Part shown: piece after piece, positions 11,082 to 22,379 of the stretch | Layout of the letters: each line of letters begins with the position of its first letter | How positions within the stretch are numbered: position 1 is the first letter of the stretch | NCBI RefSeq assembly: GCF_027943255.1 | Contig: NC_072896.1 | Location: 42,310,501-42,374,500, forward strand | Length of the DNA stretch: 64,000 nt | Reading direction: 5' to 3' | From: Anastrepha obliqua | Taxonomy: Eukaryota; Arthropoda; Insecta; Diptera; Tephritidae | Made by a program: the position numbers and the translations under genes | The notes under the pieces: generated by a model | The model's database searches: none | The model's input: the letters and a program-made list of their open reading frames with translations, nothing else | What the model was told of the DNA's origin: nothing

Positions 11082-11860
11082 TTGGTTGGTTTAAGTGGTG
11101 ATTCCTCCAGAATCCAACTAGCGCATCCGCACCATTTTGTTGCCACATCCTCGTTACCAACTTGTTTAAAGGTTATTTATAGCAAAACTATATCCAGTCT
11201 GTGCGGTTCTGGAACCTTGTCAGGTTTTGGACATCTAAGCGAGACAGTTGTTCGAGACTCTCGATTTTTCAATTTTAAGTCTATGAGAATATATACCAGC
11301 TCCAACACCACAATTCATTTTACTGCCATCTGTATAGACTATAGTGTTGAAGTTGTTTAGTGAAAATCCCTTATTCCATTCCACCTTAGCTGGAAAGAAA
11401 GTGGCGAAATTCCTATTGAATGTTACCGCCGGGACCATGTAATCAGTCCTCTCCGAGATTAACTGAGTTTGTAGCAGTAATAGCCAGTCTATGGTCATGA
11501 GTTTTTTCCTTCCAGCGACACGGTTAATTTAACCTAATGCACTCATGGTTGCCATCTTCTTGATATGTAGATCTACCGGAATAACCTGTGTAAGTGCGTT
11601 TAGAGCCTCACTAGGACATTGTCTGATTAGACCGACTGTTATTGCACAGGCTGATCTCTGTATTGTGCAAAGTAATTTTATGTTGTACTTTCTCTCTCTA
11701 GAGCTTTCCACCAAACCACCGAGCCATACGATAAAATTGGTCGTGTACTGACATATGAAATTAATTTATTTAATTTAAATTTTTCACACTTTTGAGTTGG
11801 AGACCACTTGTTAAAATTGGATGAGTAACTGAAAGTTAAAATAAAAATTATGTTTATCAA
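11082..11860 (-). mobile_element. LINE ORF2 fragment: RT end and RNase H
   Basis: In minus-strand order there is RPILSYGSVVWWKALE (end of the RT/thumb region), then IQRSACAITVGLIRQCPSEA, then an RNase H start IVYTDGSKMNCGVGAGIYS that retains the first catalytic Asp of the YTDGS motif. Stops and frameshifts separate the pieces. This order is typical of I/R1/LOA-type LINEs that encode RNase H. Confidence 0.8.
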
Positions 11861-12109
11861 TTTTATTTAATTTTAACATATGTTTTTGTTGTAAACTAGC
11901 TTAAATCCTCGTTTTCATCTACGTAACTTTAGTGAAATACGCGTGCAGAGTAAATCATTTTAAATTCCATTTCTTTGCTTCAAACAAAGAACAAGAACAA
12001 TTCAACACTCCCTCAAATTATATATTTAATATAATAAAATATATATTTATTCAATTCAGTGAAATAAAACTTTTCGTGGAGGGTACAGCAGTTTAAGGAA
12101 GGAACGGTA

Positions 12110-12290
12110 GCGTTTTATTGAATATGTTGAAAAGAGAAAACAAAAATTGTACAGCTCTGACACAGAGTGGAATAAATGCGAAAAAAGAAAACGCAACTAG
12201 TTTTTTAGAAATCAGTAGAGAAAGTACAAACAAGGACTCTCTCCGAAACATGATTTTTCTCAATTTCCACCATTGTCGATAATATATCAT
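12110..12290. repeat. Repeat flanking TTAA element B (left copy)
   Basis: Shares segments such as tacagctctgaca, aactagttttttagaaatca and aaggactct...cgaaa.atgattt with 13,200-13,570 in the same orientation and order. The TTAA element at 12,349-13,071 lies between the two copies. Confidence 0.55.
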
Positions 12291-12348
12291 ACTAAAATAC
12301 CATATATAGAGAAATAGAACGCTTTACTTATATTTCTCTTTGTACCGA

Positions 12349-13071
12349 TTAAGGGGTTAGGGGTAGTCAGAATTTTCAAAAAATCGATTTTTTTTTTGCA
12401 TTTTCTTAAAGTATAATGTTTTAAAAATATTGTGTAAAAATTTGAAGTGAATCCGACAAATACTTTTCAAGTTATTCAACAATTAACAAAGGGCGCTCGG
12501 CCGCTCCGGAGCCGATAGCAAAACTTTAAATGCGTTTTTCTCAAAACTATGTTTTTCAAACTGGTGAACACTGTAACTTAAAAACCGCTACGTAGATTTC
12601 AATAAAATTTATACAGCTTTTGAAAAACATAAAAAACTTGTGCCTGATCGAAGGATTTTTTTTTTCAAAAATTTCGATTTTTTTTTAACAATTAACTGTT
12701 GGTTTTTTTTTCTAAAATCTGGAAAAAATTTTCTGAGGCCGCCATTTTGTTCATTTTGAAAAAAAAAGCTTCGATCAGGCACAAGATTATCTATTAATAA
12801 AACTAATTTTTCTTGTCCGATTGGTTTTAGATGAATCTGCAAGGACTTGTGATGTTCACCGCAAGGGACTTCTGGAGAAACGGGCTTCACACAAACAGCG
12901 ATAACTTTTGCAATTATTAATTTTTGTTTTTGAAATTTTGTTGAAGTCAAGTTAAAACATGATGTTTTTATGCTATGTTTTTATTTTTGTTAAATAAATT
13001 AATTAAGTAGCAAAAAAAAATTCGTGAAAATCATCATTTTTTCGGGCCTCTGACTACCCCTAACCCCTTAA
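12349..13071. mobile_element. TTAA MITE family B, complete copy
   Basis: Begins TTAAGGGGTTAGGGGTAGTC and ends with the exact inverted sequence GACTACCCCTAACCCCTTAA, so it has perfect terminal inverted repeats (23 bp counting the TTAA and the next three bases) and a TTAA target. It is 723 bp, with no recognisable transposase. A diverged, interrupted copy lies at 44,899-46,683. This fits a piggyBac-like MITE. Confidence 0.88.
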
Positions 13072-13199
13072 AGTTTTTGTACAACTATTTTGGCGAACTT
13101 AAATACCCAGATAAACAAAAATCAGCTGAACAATTCCCACACTCACTTTTTGTAGTGGAAAGAAAATTAGCCTAGTGCGAGTGCAAGAATTTAAGAAAA

Positions 13200-13570
13200 G
13201 AAAACACTACGCTATGAATGTGCAAGGAAAAGAAAACGAAAATTTTACAGCTCTAAAACAATCAAGCCGAGCAATCAGCAACTCACCCAGCAGCGGAGAT
13301 CGCCCCCTGCTATTGAATTTTCTTAAAATCCTAATACACAACCCCAAATTCAAGTTTTTCTCAGCTTTTCCTGAGCTTTCATGCTTTTATGGTTATGTAA
13401 CTGCATTTTTTGCTTAAGCTGGTTCATGGCTGGTTTTTCAGTCGATAAATGCGACATTATTGCGAGAAAAGGTAACACCACTAGTTTCTTGGAAATCAAG
13501 CAAGGACTCTGTGTGGCACCGAAATATGATTTCTCTAAATATCTCTAACCCAAACCTTGTCGATTGACGG
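13200..13570. repeat. Repeat flanking TTAA element B (right copy)
   Basis: Diverged direct counterpart of 12,110-12,290 (shared tacagctct, actagtttcttggaaatca, caaggactct and cgaaatatgatttctc). It also contains an unrelated-looking insert around 13,290-13,440. Confidence 0.5.
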
Positions 13571-13579
13571 ATTTATTTT

Positions 13580-15610
13580 CTTCTTGCATTTTACTTAATG
13601 TGTTGTCGATATTTAAAATTGTTAATAATAAAAACTTAACTTGATTCCGCTAATTTCTAAATAATATACATACATACATACACTCGTACAGTATGCATGT
13701 AGATGTAGTGACTGTGCAGGCGACGTAATCAAATAAATTTTTAAAATAGATAAAGTGGTAGCGGGTGCGGCTTCTCTTATATTGGTATGTAAACATTGAA
13801 TAACTTGTGACATCAATGTACAATATTTCAAGTCAACTGGAGCAACAATTATAGTACGATACTAATAAAGAGCTACAAGTTAAGCGCATTCTTAAAATGG
13901 ATGATTGTTTTTTCAGCTTGAATTTGCGCACCGGTCACGTTCTACATGATGGAAATATCCAAATGCCGACGATTGTCAATCACAAGGGATTCTAATCGAA
14001 TAATCTAACTCTTAGTAGTGATGAGTACACCGAAAAAACATCGAATAATTGAAAATCATTGAATTGGGGTTGCAAATTCCTCAAACAAACGTATATCGCA
14101 TTTTCTGTAGGTCTTCTTGAGGCCAATTCAAAAACTGTGCCACCCAAGCTGACAGGATGAATAGATTTTTGACAAAAATACAAATTATTTCGTTGCACTA
14201 TTTACCGTATTTACCCGATTTGGCACTGTGCAACATTTTTAAAAAGGACGTAGATAGTTCGCATGTCATCTACGGTGACTTTTAGAACAACTAATTTTAA
14301 TTTTATTTTTTTATATTACTAAACCAGATCTTTGAAAGTATCATACTTTCAAATCGTACCAGCTCTCGTTAATCTTAATCTGTTTTGGAAAATATTTTGG
14401 CCAAAGTCTTAAAATGTAATAGATTTTACAATTCCGATGGAAAAATCGTAGATACAATATATTCGCTCTTGTAAAATTTAGTAGACGCAGATGGCGAATA
14501 TATTGATTAATAAAAAATATTTGTCACAAATACACTGGTTATTTATGTTTGTAAAAGACTCATTTTTTTTAACAGACGTTCATATGTCCGCCGAAATAAA
14601 AATGCGAGCTTCAGAGCTTCGAGCTATTCTACGGTCCCAACGAGGAAGATTTCCATGATGGTTTCCTCTACTAAAGCAGCCGTGCGAGCTTACTGGAAAT
14701 TTTTTATTACAGTTTATAAAATCAGCTTATAAAACAAAAAACCTGGTCTTTGCATCACGCAATAGAGAAAAATTAGAGAAATAATTTACAATTTACATTA
14801 GCTGCAGCCTTTTCCATCCAACGTGCTCAAAGAACACTTAGAAATTGAGCTAATAACGTGAAATGCAACAACTCAAAATAACCTTCCAGCTAAACGTTAA
14901 ACTGCTAGATACATAAATAAAACGAAGCAAAATGGAGCAACTGTAAGTAAATGTAAAAAAAAAACCGATTTCGTGTTTGCTTTTGCAGGTCGCATGTTAA
15001 AGAATATTGAGCCATACATATTTCATTTTCAAGCATTTTTTTCCTACAGGGGCACATTTTAAATTACGTGTAGTTAGTCTTATACAACATTGTATGTTTA
15101 CGATTACAGCGTTTATCCACAAAATAAAAATATTGTAAAGCAAAAACGTTGCGATTTTAATTGTTAGTATGTGGTTGCACACACATCCATATGTAATTAA
15201 CTATGTCGCTCAATGCCGGTGATATGGAACAATTGAAGATTTGATTCAAGTTTGTACTTTGGACAGGGTTCAATTCTCAAAACGTTATTGACTGTATGTA
15301 TATACGTTAGAGATATTAATCCCGTAATGCCGAAGTTAATTAATATGAATCTAGAAATAATTTATTCATTTTTTCAAGATAAGTGTTGGAAATGTGTAGG
15401 AAAGGAAGCATTAGCTCAGATTACAAAACTTTATCTTTGCAGCTTGCAAAAACAAAATAGTATAGGTAAGTGGCAATTCGTTGTTTCCATCAACAGGCTT
15501 TATCTGGCGCAAATTCAGATTATTTGCTCTTCTTAAAGACATTTTATAAATCTAATAAATCATATTATTATTTTGAACAAAATTTAATGAAACTTCTCGA
15601 ATTTTTTACA
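13580..15610. other. No supported feature
   Basis: AT-rich non-coding sequence. A short reading near 14,195-14,240 (YLPYLPDLALC) could be a scrap of a mariner SPDLAP motif but is too short to call. The plus-strand ORF at 15,252-15,536 is not recognised. Confidence 0.3.
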
Positions 15611-15619
15611 CAACATGAA

Positions 15620-16370
15620 TTTATTATATATCTAGGTAGGTCGGTATAGTGGTTGTTGACACACCTAGGCCTGCTGTGGGCCCACTGTAATACCACCGGG
15701 GCTGTCCCCTCCCCTCACTCTACATTGTCCTCATTGAACCAGCCTGTGACTTTAATATATCTAACAAGACTTGTTATTTTTATATTGGCTACTTCTGCTA
15801 AGTTATTCAGGGAACTTTTTTCTAAAATATTGAACCTTCTTCTATCTCAGAGCCGAGCACCCGCATAGCAAGTATTCTATAGTCTCTTCTTCTTCGATGT
15901 CGTTACAGCTTCTGCAATAGTCGTTATAGGGCCCTCCCAGTCTGTTGGCATGCCTGCCCTGTTAGGACCCCGAGAAGATTTCTCATGTTTTTTTTTGTTT
16001 AGTTTCAACAGTCGGTTTGTGCGGCCCATTTTCCATTCCGGCCACGTCATTGTACTAGTTGCACAGATCAGGGACTGAGACCATAGCCTGTTCGCTTTGT
16101 CTGGTTGGATCGGTAATGTGGTGCCCAATCTCGGTAGTTTATCTGATTTTTTGCCGTTGCCTTCTATGTCTCTATGACCCGGCACCCAGAGCAGGTTTAT
16201 TACAAAGTACTGTGATAGGTCTGTCAAAACGTCGATATATTCTTTTACTGTCTTCGATTTAATATTAGGCGATTTTAAAGCTTTCAGAGCCGATTGGCTA
16301 TCTGAATATATGTTTATATCTCTTGTTGTGAGGACACTTTTAGTTAGGGCTAGCAGGTATTATATATCTA
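15620..16370 (-). mobile_element. LINE ORF2 fragment: RNase H and C-terminal Cys region
   Basis: In minus-strand order: INIYSDSQSALKALKS (RNase H second Asp region), INLLWVPGHRDIEGNGKKSD (fourth RNase H motif), then in another frame CRSCNDIEEEETIEYLLCGC (Cys-His knuckle), and near 15,720-15,800 a GWFNEDN-like tail. This is the 3' third of an RNase H-encoding LINE with several frameshifts. A pseudogene. Confidence 0.85.
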
Positions 16371-16399
16371 TAAAATCATTAAATAAAATTTACACTAAC

Positions 16400-16800
16400 T
16401 GCAATAACCTACTCGATCCGGGTCCGGAAACGATTGCATGCCCCAGTTAAATGCTCCTTATTCATATTAATTGCAGCCTTGAGAGAAGAAATGGTTTCAC
16501 GCTCAACTACGCTCCATACGTAGTTGGGATTAAGGCCTGGGGAGTTAGCCGGGCATAAATTCGGTGTTATGTGGTCATGGACATTTTCAGCCATCCAATC
16601 TCTTGTCGCTGTCGCCTTGTGTTAAGGACCAGAGTGTTGCAGAAAGGTGTATGGGCTGTCACTATCAATCCAGGGATTCACTAACGTTTCTAGAATTTCG
16701 ATATGCAAGAGAATTCACTTGAATTCCTTCAGTAAAGAAGTATGGGGTGGCACGGCATGAACAAAACCGTAACTTTTCAGGCACTTCAGCGTGTTTAATT
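16400..16800 (-). mobile_element. Tc1/IS630-type transposase C-terminal fragment
   Basis: Minus-strand readings SDSPYTFLQHSGP and WMAENVHDHITPNLCPANSP are followed by GLNPNYVWSVVERET and KAAINMNKEHLTGACNRFRT. The expected SPDLNP motif reads SPGLNP, so the last catalytic Asp appears to be lost. Confidence 0.7.
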
Positions 16801-16989
16801 TTGTTTAGAAGTCGCTTTGTTTGCTAGTGTTTACTCCGACATAAACTGTTTTCTACTCAAACGCAGGATCTATGCCGGAGATCTTCATGGGTAACTCGGT
16901 GGATAAAATCCTGAGAAACAAAAAGCTAACTGGCAAGGGCTCTGATTGAATTTGAAGGGTCATCGTCAACGATCACTTGCATTTCCTGA

Positions 16990-17400
16990 ATAAATTTTGA
17001 AGCGTCCGTTAGAGTGCTTGAGAGAAAGGTTCTACGGAAGATTTTTGGGTATTTGCACGTTGGCGACGTCGAATATCACAGGCGATGAAACGATGAGCTG
17101 TATGAGCTTTACGACGACATAGACATAGCGCAGCGAATAAAAATCCAGCGGCTACGTTGGCTGGGTTATGTCGTCCAAATGGATATAAACGCTCCGACTC
17201 TGAAATTACGGCGGTAGCAGAGGAAGAGGAAGGCCTCCTCTACGTTGGAAAGATCAGGTGAAGAAGGACTTGAATTCACTTGGTGTTTCCAACTGGCGCC
17301 GATTAGCACGAGAATAAAACGACTGGGGCGCTTCGGTAAATTCGGCCAAAATCGCTTAAGCGGTTATCACGCGAATCAAGAAAAAGAAGAAGATATGGGA
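16990..17400 (+). mobile_element. LINE ORF2 3' end fragment
   Basis: Translation gives VLERKVLRKIFG, then DELYELYDDIDIAQRIKIQR LRWLGYVV-like, then RGRPPLRWKDQVKKDLNSLG in a second frame, ending in (GAA/AAG)-rich sequence at 17,385-17,397. This LRWLGH.. / GRP..RW.D.V pattern marks the C-terminus of a common animal LINE group with RTE-like tails. Confidence 0.8.
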
Positions 17401-18130
17401 TTTAAGTTTGTATGGGCGATCCTACGCCCACTTTTCCAATACCTACCACTTTTCACCATAAAATAGGTATAAGCAATTTGCATCAACTGTATCAAATTTC
17501 ATTATCTTAGCTTCTGCGGTTCCGAAGAAAAGCGATTTGGGAATTTCAGTTTACTTGCATACATAGGTACACTTTTATACGGCACCCTCAGAAAAGGGGT
17601 TTAAATATTTTAGTGTGGCGTATTTATATAATGTTGATAATATTTTATATATCTTCGAACATATTTTTAATATCAAACCATATAATATACATACATTAAA
17701 TTGCTTATGTTTTTAGCATAAAACTAAAAGCTTACTGAATTTAAGAAATTTATATCCAAGATCGAAACCCATTAAAACGTGTTATAATATATAATATAAT
17801 AATCCTCTTAAAAACATACATTCATATGGAAATAGTCTTTTTTCTTTATTTCTTTGTCTTAAGCTACACATTTCTAAGCTTAAGTTAAAATGCATATTCG
17901 AATACATCTTGTGAATGGCTTATTAAAATCGTAATTAGTCGTGTGTACCTTTTCAACGAACAAACGATCTCTTCTTAATTCGCGGTAAGGGGCTTGAAAC
18001 TTAACTACATCAGAGATTTGTGAGCAGTTAATATTATATTAGAATTTAAAAGTATATATACAAATAAAATTGAAAAATATGTTCTTCTATCTTCTAAACT
18101 CTGCAAACCGAGTAATTTACGTTTACCATA
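17400..18130. other. No recognised feature
   Basis: AT-rich DNA with no supported gene or repeat copy. Confidence 0.3.
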
Positions 18131-18132
18131 AT

Positions 18133-19410
18133 GCGAGGTGTGTTCAAAAAGTATCGCGAGTTTTGAATTTTCGCAGGTTACATATACTCGAATTTCGATT
18201 TTTTTGTGCCGATATGTTGGTACTCATATCTCTCACTCATGCCGACAAGTTCGGCCATTTTCAATGGTCAGTTAATTGTTGACAGCTGCTTTGCTTGCAC
18301 GTGTTTCGGATCGTCTTCGATTTTTACCTATTCAAAAAGATGGATCAAAGAACCTGTATCAAATTTTGTGTGAAAAACGAAATTAAGTGCGCGGATGCAT
18401 TCCAAATGTTGACTGTGTCATACGGAGAAGCTAGTTTGGACCAAAGCAACGTTTATGGGTGGTACAAAATGTTCTCAGAAGGCCGAGAAGATGTGAACGA
18501 CAAAAAACGTGCCGGACGCCCGAGCACTTCAACAACAGACGAAAAAATTGATGGAATGAAGAAAATGGTATTGGCCAATCGTCGAATCACCGTTAGAGAA
18601 GTTGCTGAGGACCTAGACATATCGATTGGCTCGTGCCATTCGATTTTTTTTTCAATGATTTGGACATGAGACGGGTCGCCTCACAATTCGTACCAAAATT
18701 GCTGAATTTTGACCAAAAGCAGCATCGCATGAACATTGCTAATGAGATGTTGGACTCTGTCCGCAACGACCCAAATTTGCTCCAGAGGGTCATAACTGGT
18801 GACGAATCGTGGGTTTATGGTTATGACGTGGAAGCCAAAGCTCAATCATCTCAATGCAAGTTGCCGCACGAACCAAGACCGAAAAAAGCGCGCTAAGTTC
18901 GGTCAAAGTAAACATTTTGCTTACCGTTTTCTTCGATTGCAGGGGCGTTGTCATCATCGGTTCTTGCCACAGGGTAAAACGGTCAATAAGGAATATTACC
19001 TGTAAGTTATGTGGAATTTGCGTGGAACAATCCGCCAGAAACGCCCGGATTTGTGGAAGAACAAAAATTGGATCTTGCATTACGATAACGTCCCTACTCA
19101 CACATCGTTGCTTGTGCGCGACTTTTTGGCCAAAAACAACACACTAATGATGCCACAGCCACCGTATTCCCCAAATCTGGCCCCCTGTGACTTTTTCTTG
19201 TTTCCGAAACTGAAGAGGCCCATGAAAGACGATAAAGACGGCATCGAAGGAATAGCTGAACAAGATAAAAAAATGATTTTTTGAAGTGCTTTGAAGATTG
19301 GAAAAAACGTTGGGACAAGTGCATAATATCTCACAAAATAGATATTAATGAATAAATAAATAATTTTTGGAAGAACACAAAATTCGCAATGCTTTTTGCA
19401 CACACCTCGC
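18133..19410 (+). mobile_element. Near full-length mariner, inactivated
   Basis: Imperfect inverted termini (gcgaggtgtgttcaaaaagt at 18,133 and its counterpart ending cacacctcgc at 19,410) enclose a mariner transposase in pieces. An intact N-terminal frame (18,295-18,669) has the helix-turn-helix pair and GRPSTSTTDE. ITGDESWVYGYDVE keeps the first Asp, HYDNVPTHTSLLVRDF keeps the second, and PPYSPNLAPCDFF has Asn where the third Asp should be. At least three frameshifts occur (near 18,650, 18,890 and 19,005). The length of about 1.28 kb is normal for mariner, so this is a whole copy killed by point changes. Confidence 0.92.
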
Positions 19411-19484
19411 ACTTATAGCTTAGGAGACCATGATAAAGTACGCAAAGCATTTTTGCAAAAATTCGTTAAGCTTTTTAAATTTTA

Positions 19485-19800
19485 TTAGTATGGATTGCAG
19501 TTTATGCAGCAGTAGTCCAAGTGACTCCGCATTAAGCATAGATACAGCGCTTTGAGAGTTAACGGATCAATAAAGTCAACAGTATTCCCACGTATGAAAT
19601 CGATAATCGTGAAGCCTTTCGACACAATACAGTCTAAGTGGCTGGAAAATGTTTGTTTCGAATCAAAAGTGAAGCCCAGATCCTTGATTGTGTTATTGTG
19701 ACACAACTTATGACCATTTAGTGCATAAAGAAAAATTATTGTTTCAGTCACGACACAGCACTTATTAATATTCAAATGCAAATTATTTGAGGAAAACTAA
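19485..19800 (-). mobile_element. LINE reverse transcriptase C-terminal fragment (jockey-like)
   Basis: The minus strand reads LHLNINKCC-like, TIKDLGFTFDSKQTFSSHLD, then DPLTLKALYLCLMRSHLDYC and NPY. These match the KDLG..FDS.L.F..H and LK.LY..LVRS.LEYCS motifs after the YADD box. A single open frame spans most of it. Confidence 0.85.
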
Positions 19801-19809
19801 TCAATGATA

Positions 19810-20540
19810 TTGTTCAAATCACATTGGAGGCACTTCAAAATAACGGGACTATGCACATTTCGAGCTCAAAATTTCCCACGAGCGAATATTGTCTCATCGC
19901 TTTATGCATATACATATGAACGAGTTTGGCATACAAATACTTTAGATTCTTCTATTCATAAATTATGCCGTTTGTGATTCATCGCAGCCGCATCTACAAT
20001 ATAATTTTTATAAACACTACAGCATTCAACAACTTAGTAATACAATTCTACTATAAATAAAGGGAAGAAAGAGTATTTCAGTTCGTAGTCCATAGCGAAA
20101 AAGTAATTTGAAAGTTATTAGATCTAGAAGGATTATAATGACCCATTTAATAACAAACTTGGAATAATTGGATAACAACTGGATACCATTGAATATTGAA
20201 TATAACTAGAACACAAAAAGTTATTATTATTTCAGAGCAAGCATCAATATTTATAAGTTAGTTTATGTATATACATATGCACAGTAATATGCAAATACGT
20301 TGATTTCATATACAGCCTGGATGACTTGATTAGAGGCAATAATTTTTTTTTAAATTTGATCTAGTAATCCAAGGTTGTCTGATAACTGAAGTGAAGACTG
20401 TACTTTGCTTGGTTGCTAATATTGTGACTGATTTATAGGTTCACTTGAATATTGGCGCTCAGTTAGCCTTCAATATTTGCGCATGAAATTGTGAAAAGGA
20501 ATGGTTTTTTAAGCATTCATTGTGTTTGGTCGAAAACTTC
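19810..20540. other. No recognised feature
   Basis: AT-rich non-coding DNA; nothing recognised. Confidence 0.3.
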
Positions 20541-20544
20541 ATAA

Positions 20545-20712
20545 GAAAGAAAGAAGAAAGGTTTAACAGATCGCGAAAAAGGGCAAATCGATATTTTGAC
20601 CTCAGAGGAACTTTCAAATCCTCAAATTGCCAAAAAGATTGTTCCAAATGTTGTGCGTCTTTACGTGAAACAAGGTGCCTCCTATGGTAAGAACTACAAA
20701 GGCAGAACTGCG
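20545..20712 (+). mobile_element. Tc1/Tc3-type transposase N-terminal fragment
   Basis: The reading LTSEELSNPQIAKKI, then a stretch ending KQGASYGKNYKGRT matches the first DNA-binding domain (Q.A.K...S...I..Y......YGKN..GR) of Tc3-like transposases. It is cut at about 20,712 by the (CAA)-tailed dyad repeat. Confidence 0.6.
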
Positions 20713-20850
20713 ATGGTTTTGACAGTTGGTTCTATGTTATCGGAACGACCCAGATTTATTATATATTCGGCCAATGACTGCCACTCCAGCAGCACTCCTC
20801 GCACATGTATGAGGAATGTTTTTGCTGCCACAACAACAACATGGCTTTGA
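20713..20850 (+). repeat. (CAA)-tailed dyad repeat, copy 2
   Basis: Same layout as copy 1 at 6,435: ttggttctatgttatcggaa, cgaccc, ggccaatgactgccactcca, a gaatgtttttgctgcc segment, and a tail acaacaacaaca. It abuts a Tc3-like transposase fragment, which suggests insertion into it. Confidence 0.75.
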
Positions 20851-20859
20851 AAAGGAAGG

Positions 20860-21290
20860 AAACACACAAAATCCTTAGGATTGCTTCAAATTCCGCCCTT
20901 CTGAAAACAAAAATTAAAGAAATGGCAAATGTTGCAGCCAGCAAATCCATTCTATTCTAAAAGCGCCCCATCTGAAACATAAAAAATTAAAAAAAAAACG
21001 GCTTTGAATAAATTTTAGCTATATTGTAAAAAACGTGATTGCTTAAAAATCCTTTTCTCTAATCCTTTTCACCCAATGGATCTGTACAAGAGCTAAAATT
21101 TACTTTATATCTATTATTTGATTTATTTCATTATGTGTATGACAACCATTCTTTACAATAATTTGAAAAATTCGGTTTGGAATAGAGTCATAAAGTGATT
21201 TAAGGTAATATATATTATATATGTATATACATATAAATATATATACATATATATATATTATATATGTATCTATACATATTATATAAAATT
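20860..21290. other. AT-rich spacer with TA microsatellite
   Basis: No gene. A TATATA/ATATGT-rich microsatellite occupies about 21,207-21,290. Confidence 0.5.
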
Positions 21291-21299
21291 CAAATTATG

Positions 21300-22330
21300 T
21301 ATGTATCTATAGATCGACTTGCGTCCTAAACGCATAAACCGATCGTAACCAAATTTGAAACTCGAACTGGATACCTTACCGGGATGGTCATAGGCTAAAA
21401 AATATTTTGATATATATAGGGGGCGTGGCACCTCCCATACAAATGGAATTTTTAACAGTCCGTATTTCTGGAAGTATTTACGTTAGACTACTGAGATTTG
21501 GTGAGGGGTTATATGACATTAATCCTTACCACATCCAGAAAAACTGCGTATAACGAAAAAGAGGGCGTGGCACCTCCTATACAACCGGAATTTTTTATAG
21601 TCCATATCTCTGGAAGTATTTAGGCTAGACCAATGAAATTTGGGAAGGGTTTATATGAGGTTAATATCTAACACCTCCAAGAAAACTGAGAAAAACGAAA
21701 AAGGGGCTTGGCACCTCCCATATAAATGCAATTTTTCATTGTCCATATCTCCGGAAGTATTTGGGCTAGACAACTGAAATTTGGTAAGAAATTATATAAG
21801 GTTAATACCTAACACCTGCATGAAAACTGGTGATAGCTAGAAATGGGGCGTGACACCTCCTATACAAATAGGATTTTTCATACTGCATATCACTGGACGC
21901 ATTTATGGTAGAATACCAAAAATTGGTAAAAAGTTTAATGAAGTTAGTATTTAGTACTCCTAGAAAAAATATGAGCTTAGAGAAAAATGGGGGATAGACC
22001 ATTTGATATAGAAACGAATTTATATTATCAACGGTAGAGGTATTGCTGAATTGAATGCATTCTCTTATTGGTAAAGCTTTATCGGTAAGTAAATAGTCCA
22101 GCAATCTAACCAACTCATGTTTTACCCATGGCCAATTATATGTAGCCTGCTCCAGAGTTGGCGCACCGAAAAACCTTTTTATTTATACTCAAAATAATAT
22201 AACAAAAAATGTCGTATATCCGATCGTTTTAAATAATACCTAAACTGACTTAAAAAAGTTAAAGTTGTTTTATTTATATTGCATAATTTTTGATAGAAAT
22301 GTGGGTGAAACGCACGGGTATAAGCTAGTA
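21300..22330 (+). mobile_element. Helitron-like non-autonomous element with minisatellite
   Basis: A leader near 21,324-21,345 (cgtcctaaacgcataaaccg) resembles the leader of the element at 944-2,389. It is followed by a 141-bp tandem array and a right end gcacgggtataagctagta, where GCTAG is next to TA as in the first element. There is no coding capacity. Classed as Helitron-like by the CTAG end and the absence of TIRs. The array unit is different from that of the first element. Confidence 0.5.
21421..22010. repeat. Tandem array, about 141-bp unit, four copies plus partial
   Basis: The landmark gggcgtggcacctcc recurs with small changes at 21,421, 21,563, 21,703 and 21,845, with a decayed fifth start near 21,987. 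Each unit also carries ggaagtattta and a gaaatttgg.aagg.tt segment. Units diverge progressively to the right. Confidence 0.9.
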
Positions 22331-22372
22331 TATATATATAATTGACGCGTACACCCTTTTCGGGTGTTTTGG
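22322..22372 (-). mobile_element. tRNA-derived SINE, 3' tail only
   Basis: The sequence attgacgcgtacaccctttt cgggtgttt, preceded by TATATA, is the inverse of the SINE 3' end (gggtgtacgcgccaattata and its TA tail). Confidence 0.6.
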
Positions 22373-22379
22373 AAGGGAA

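Noticed and set aside
15252..15536. 94-residue plus-strand ORF with two CxxC-like cysteines
   Set aside because: Only one close Cys pair, no domain pattern, and no splice structure around it.
21207..21290. Replication origin or matrix attachment region from TA-rich DNA
   Set aside because: A plain TA microsatellite; composition alone does not support it.
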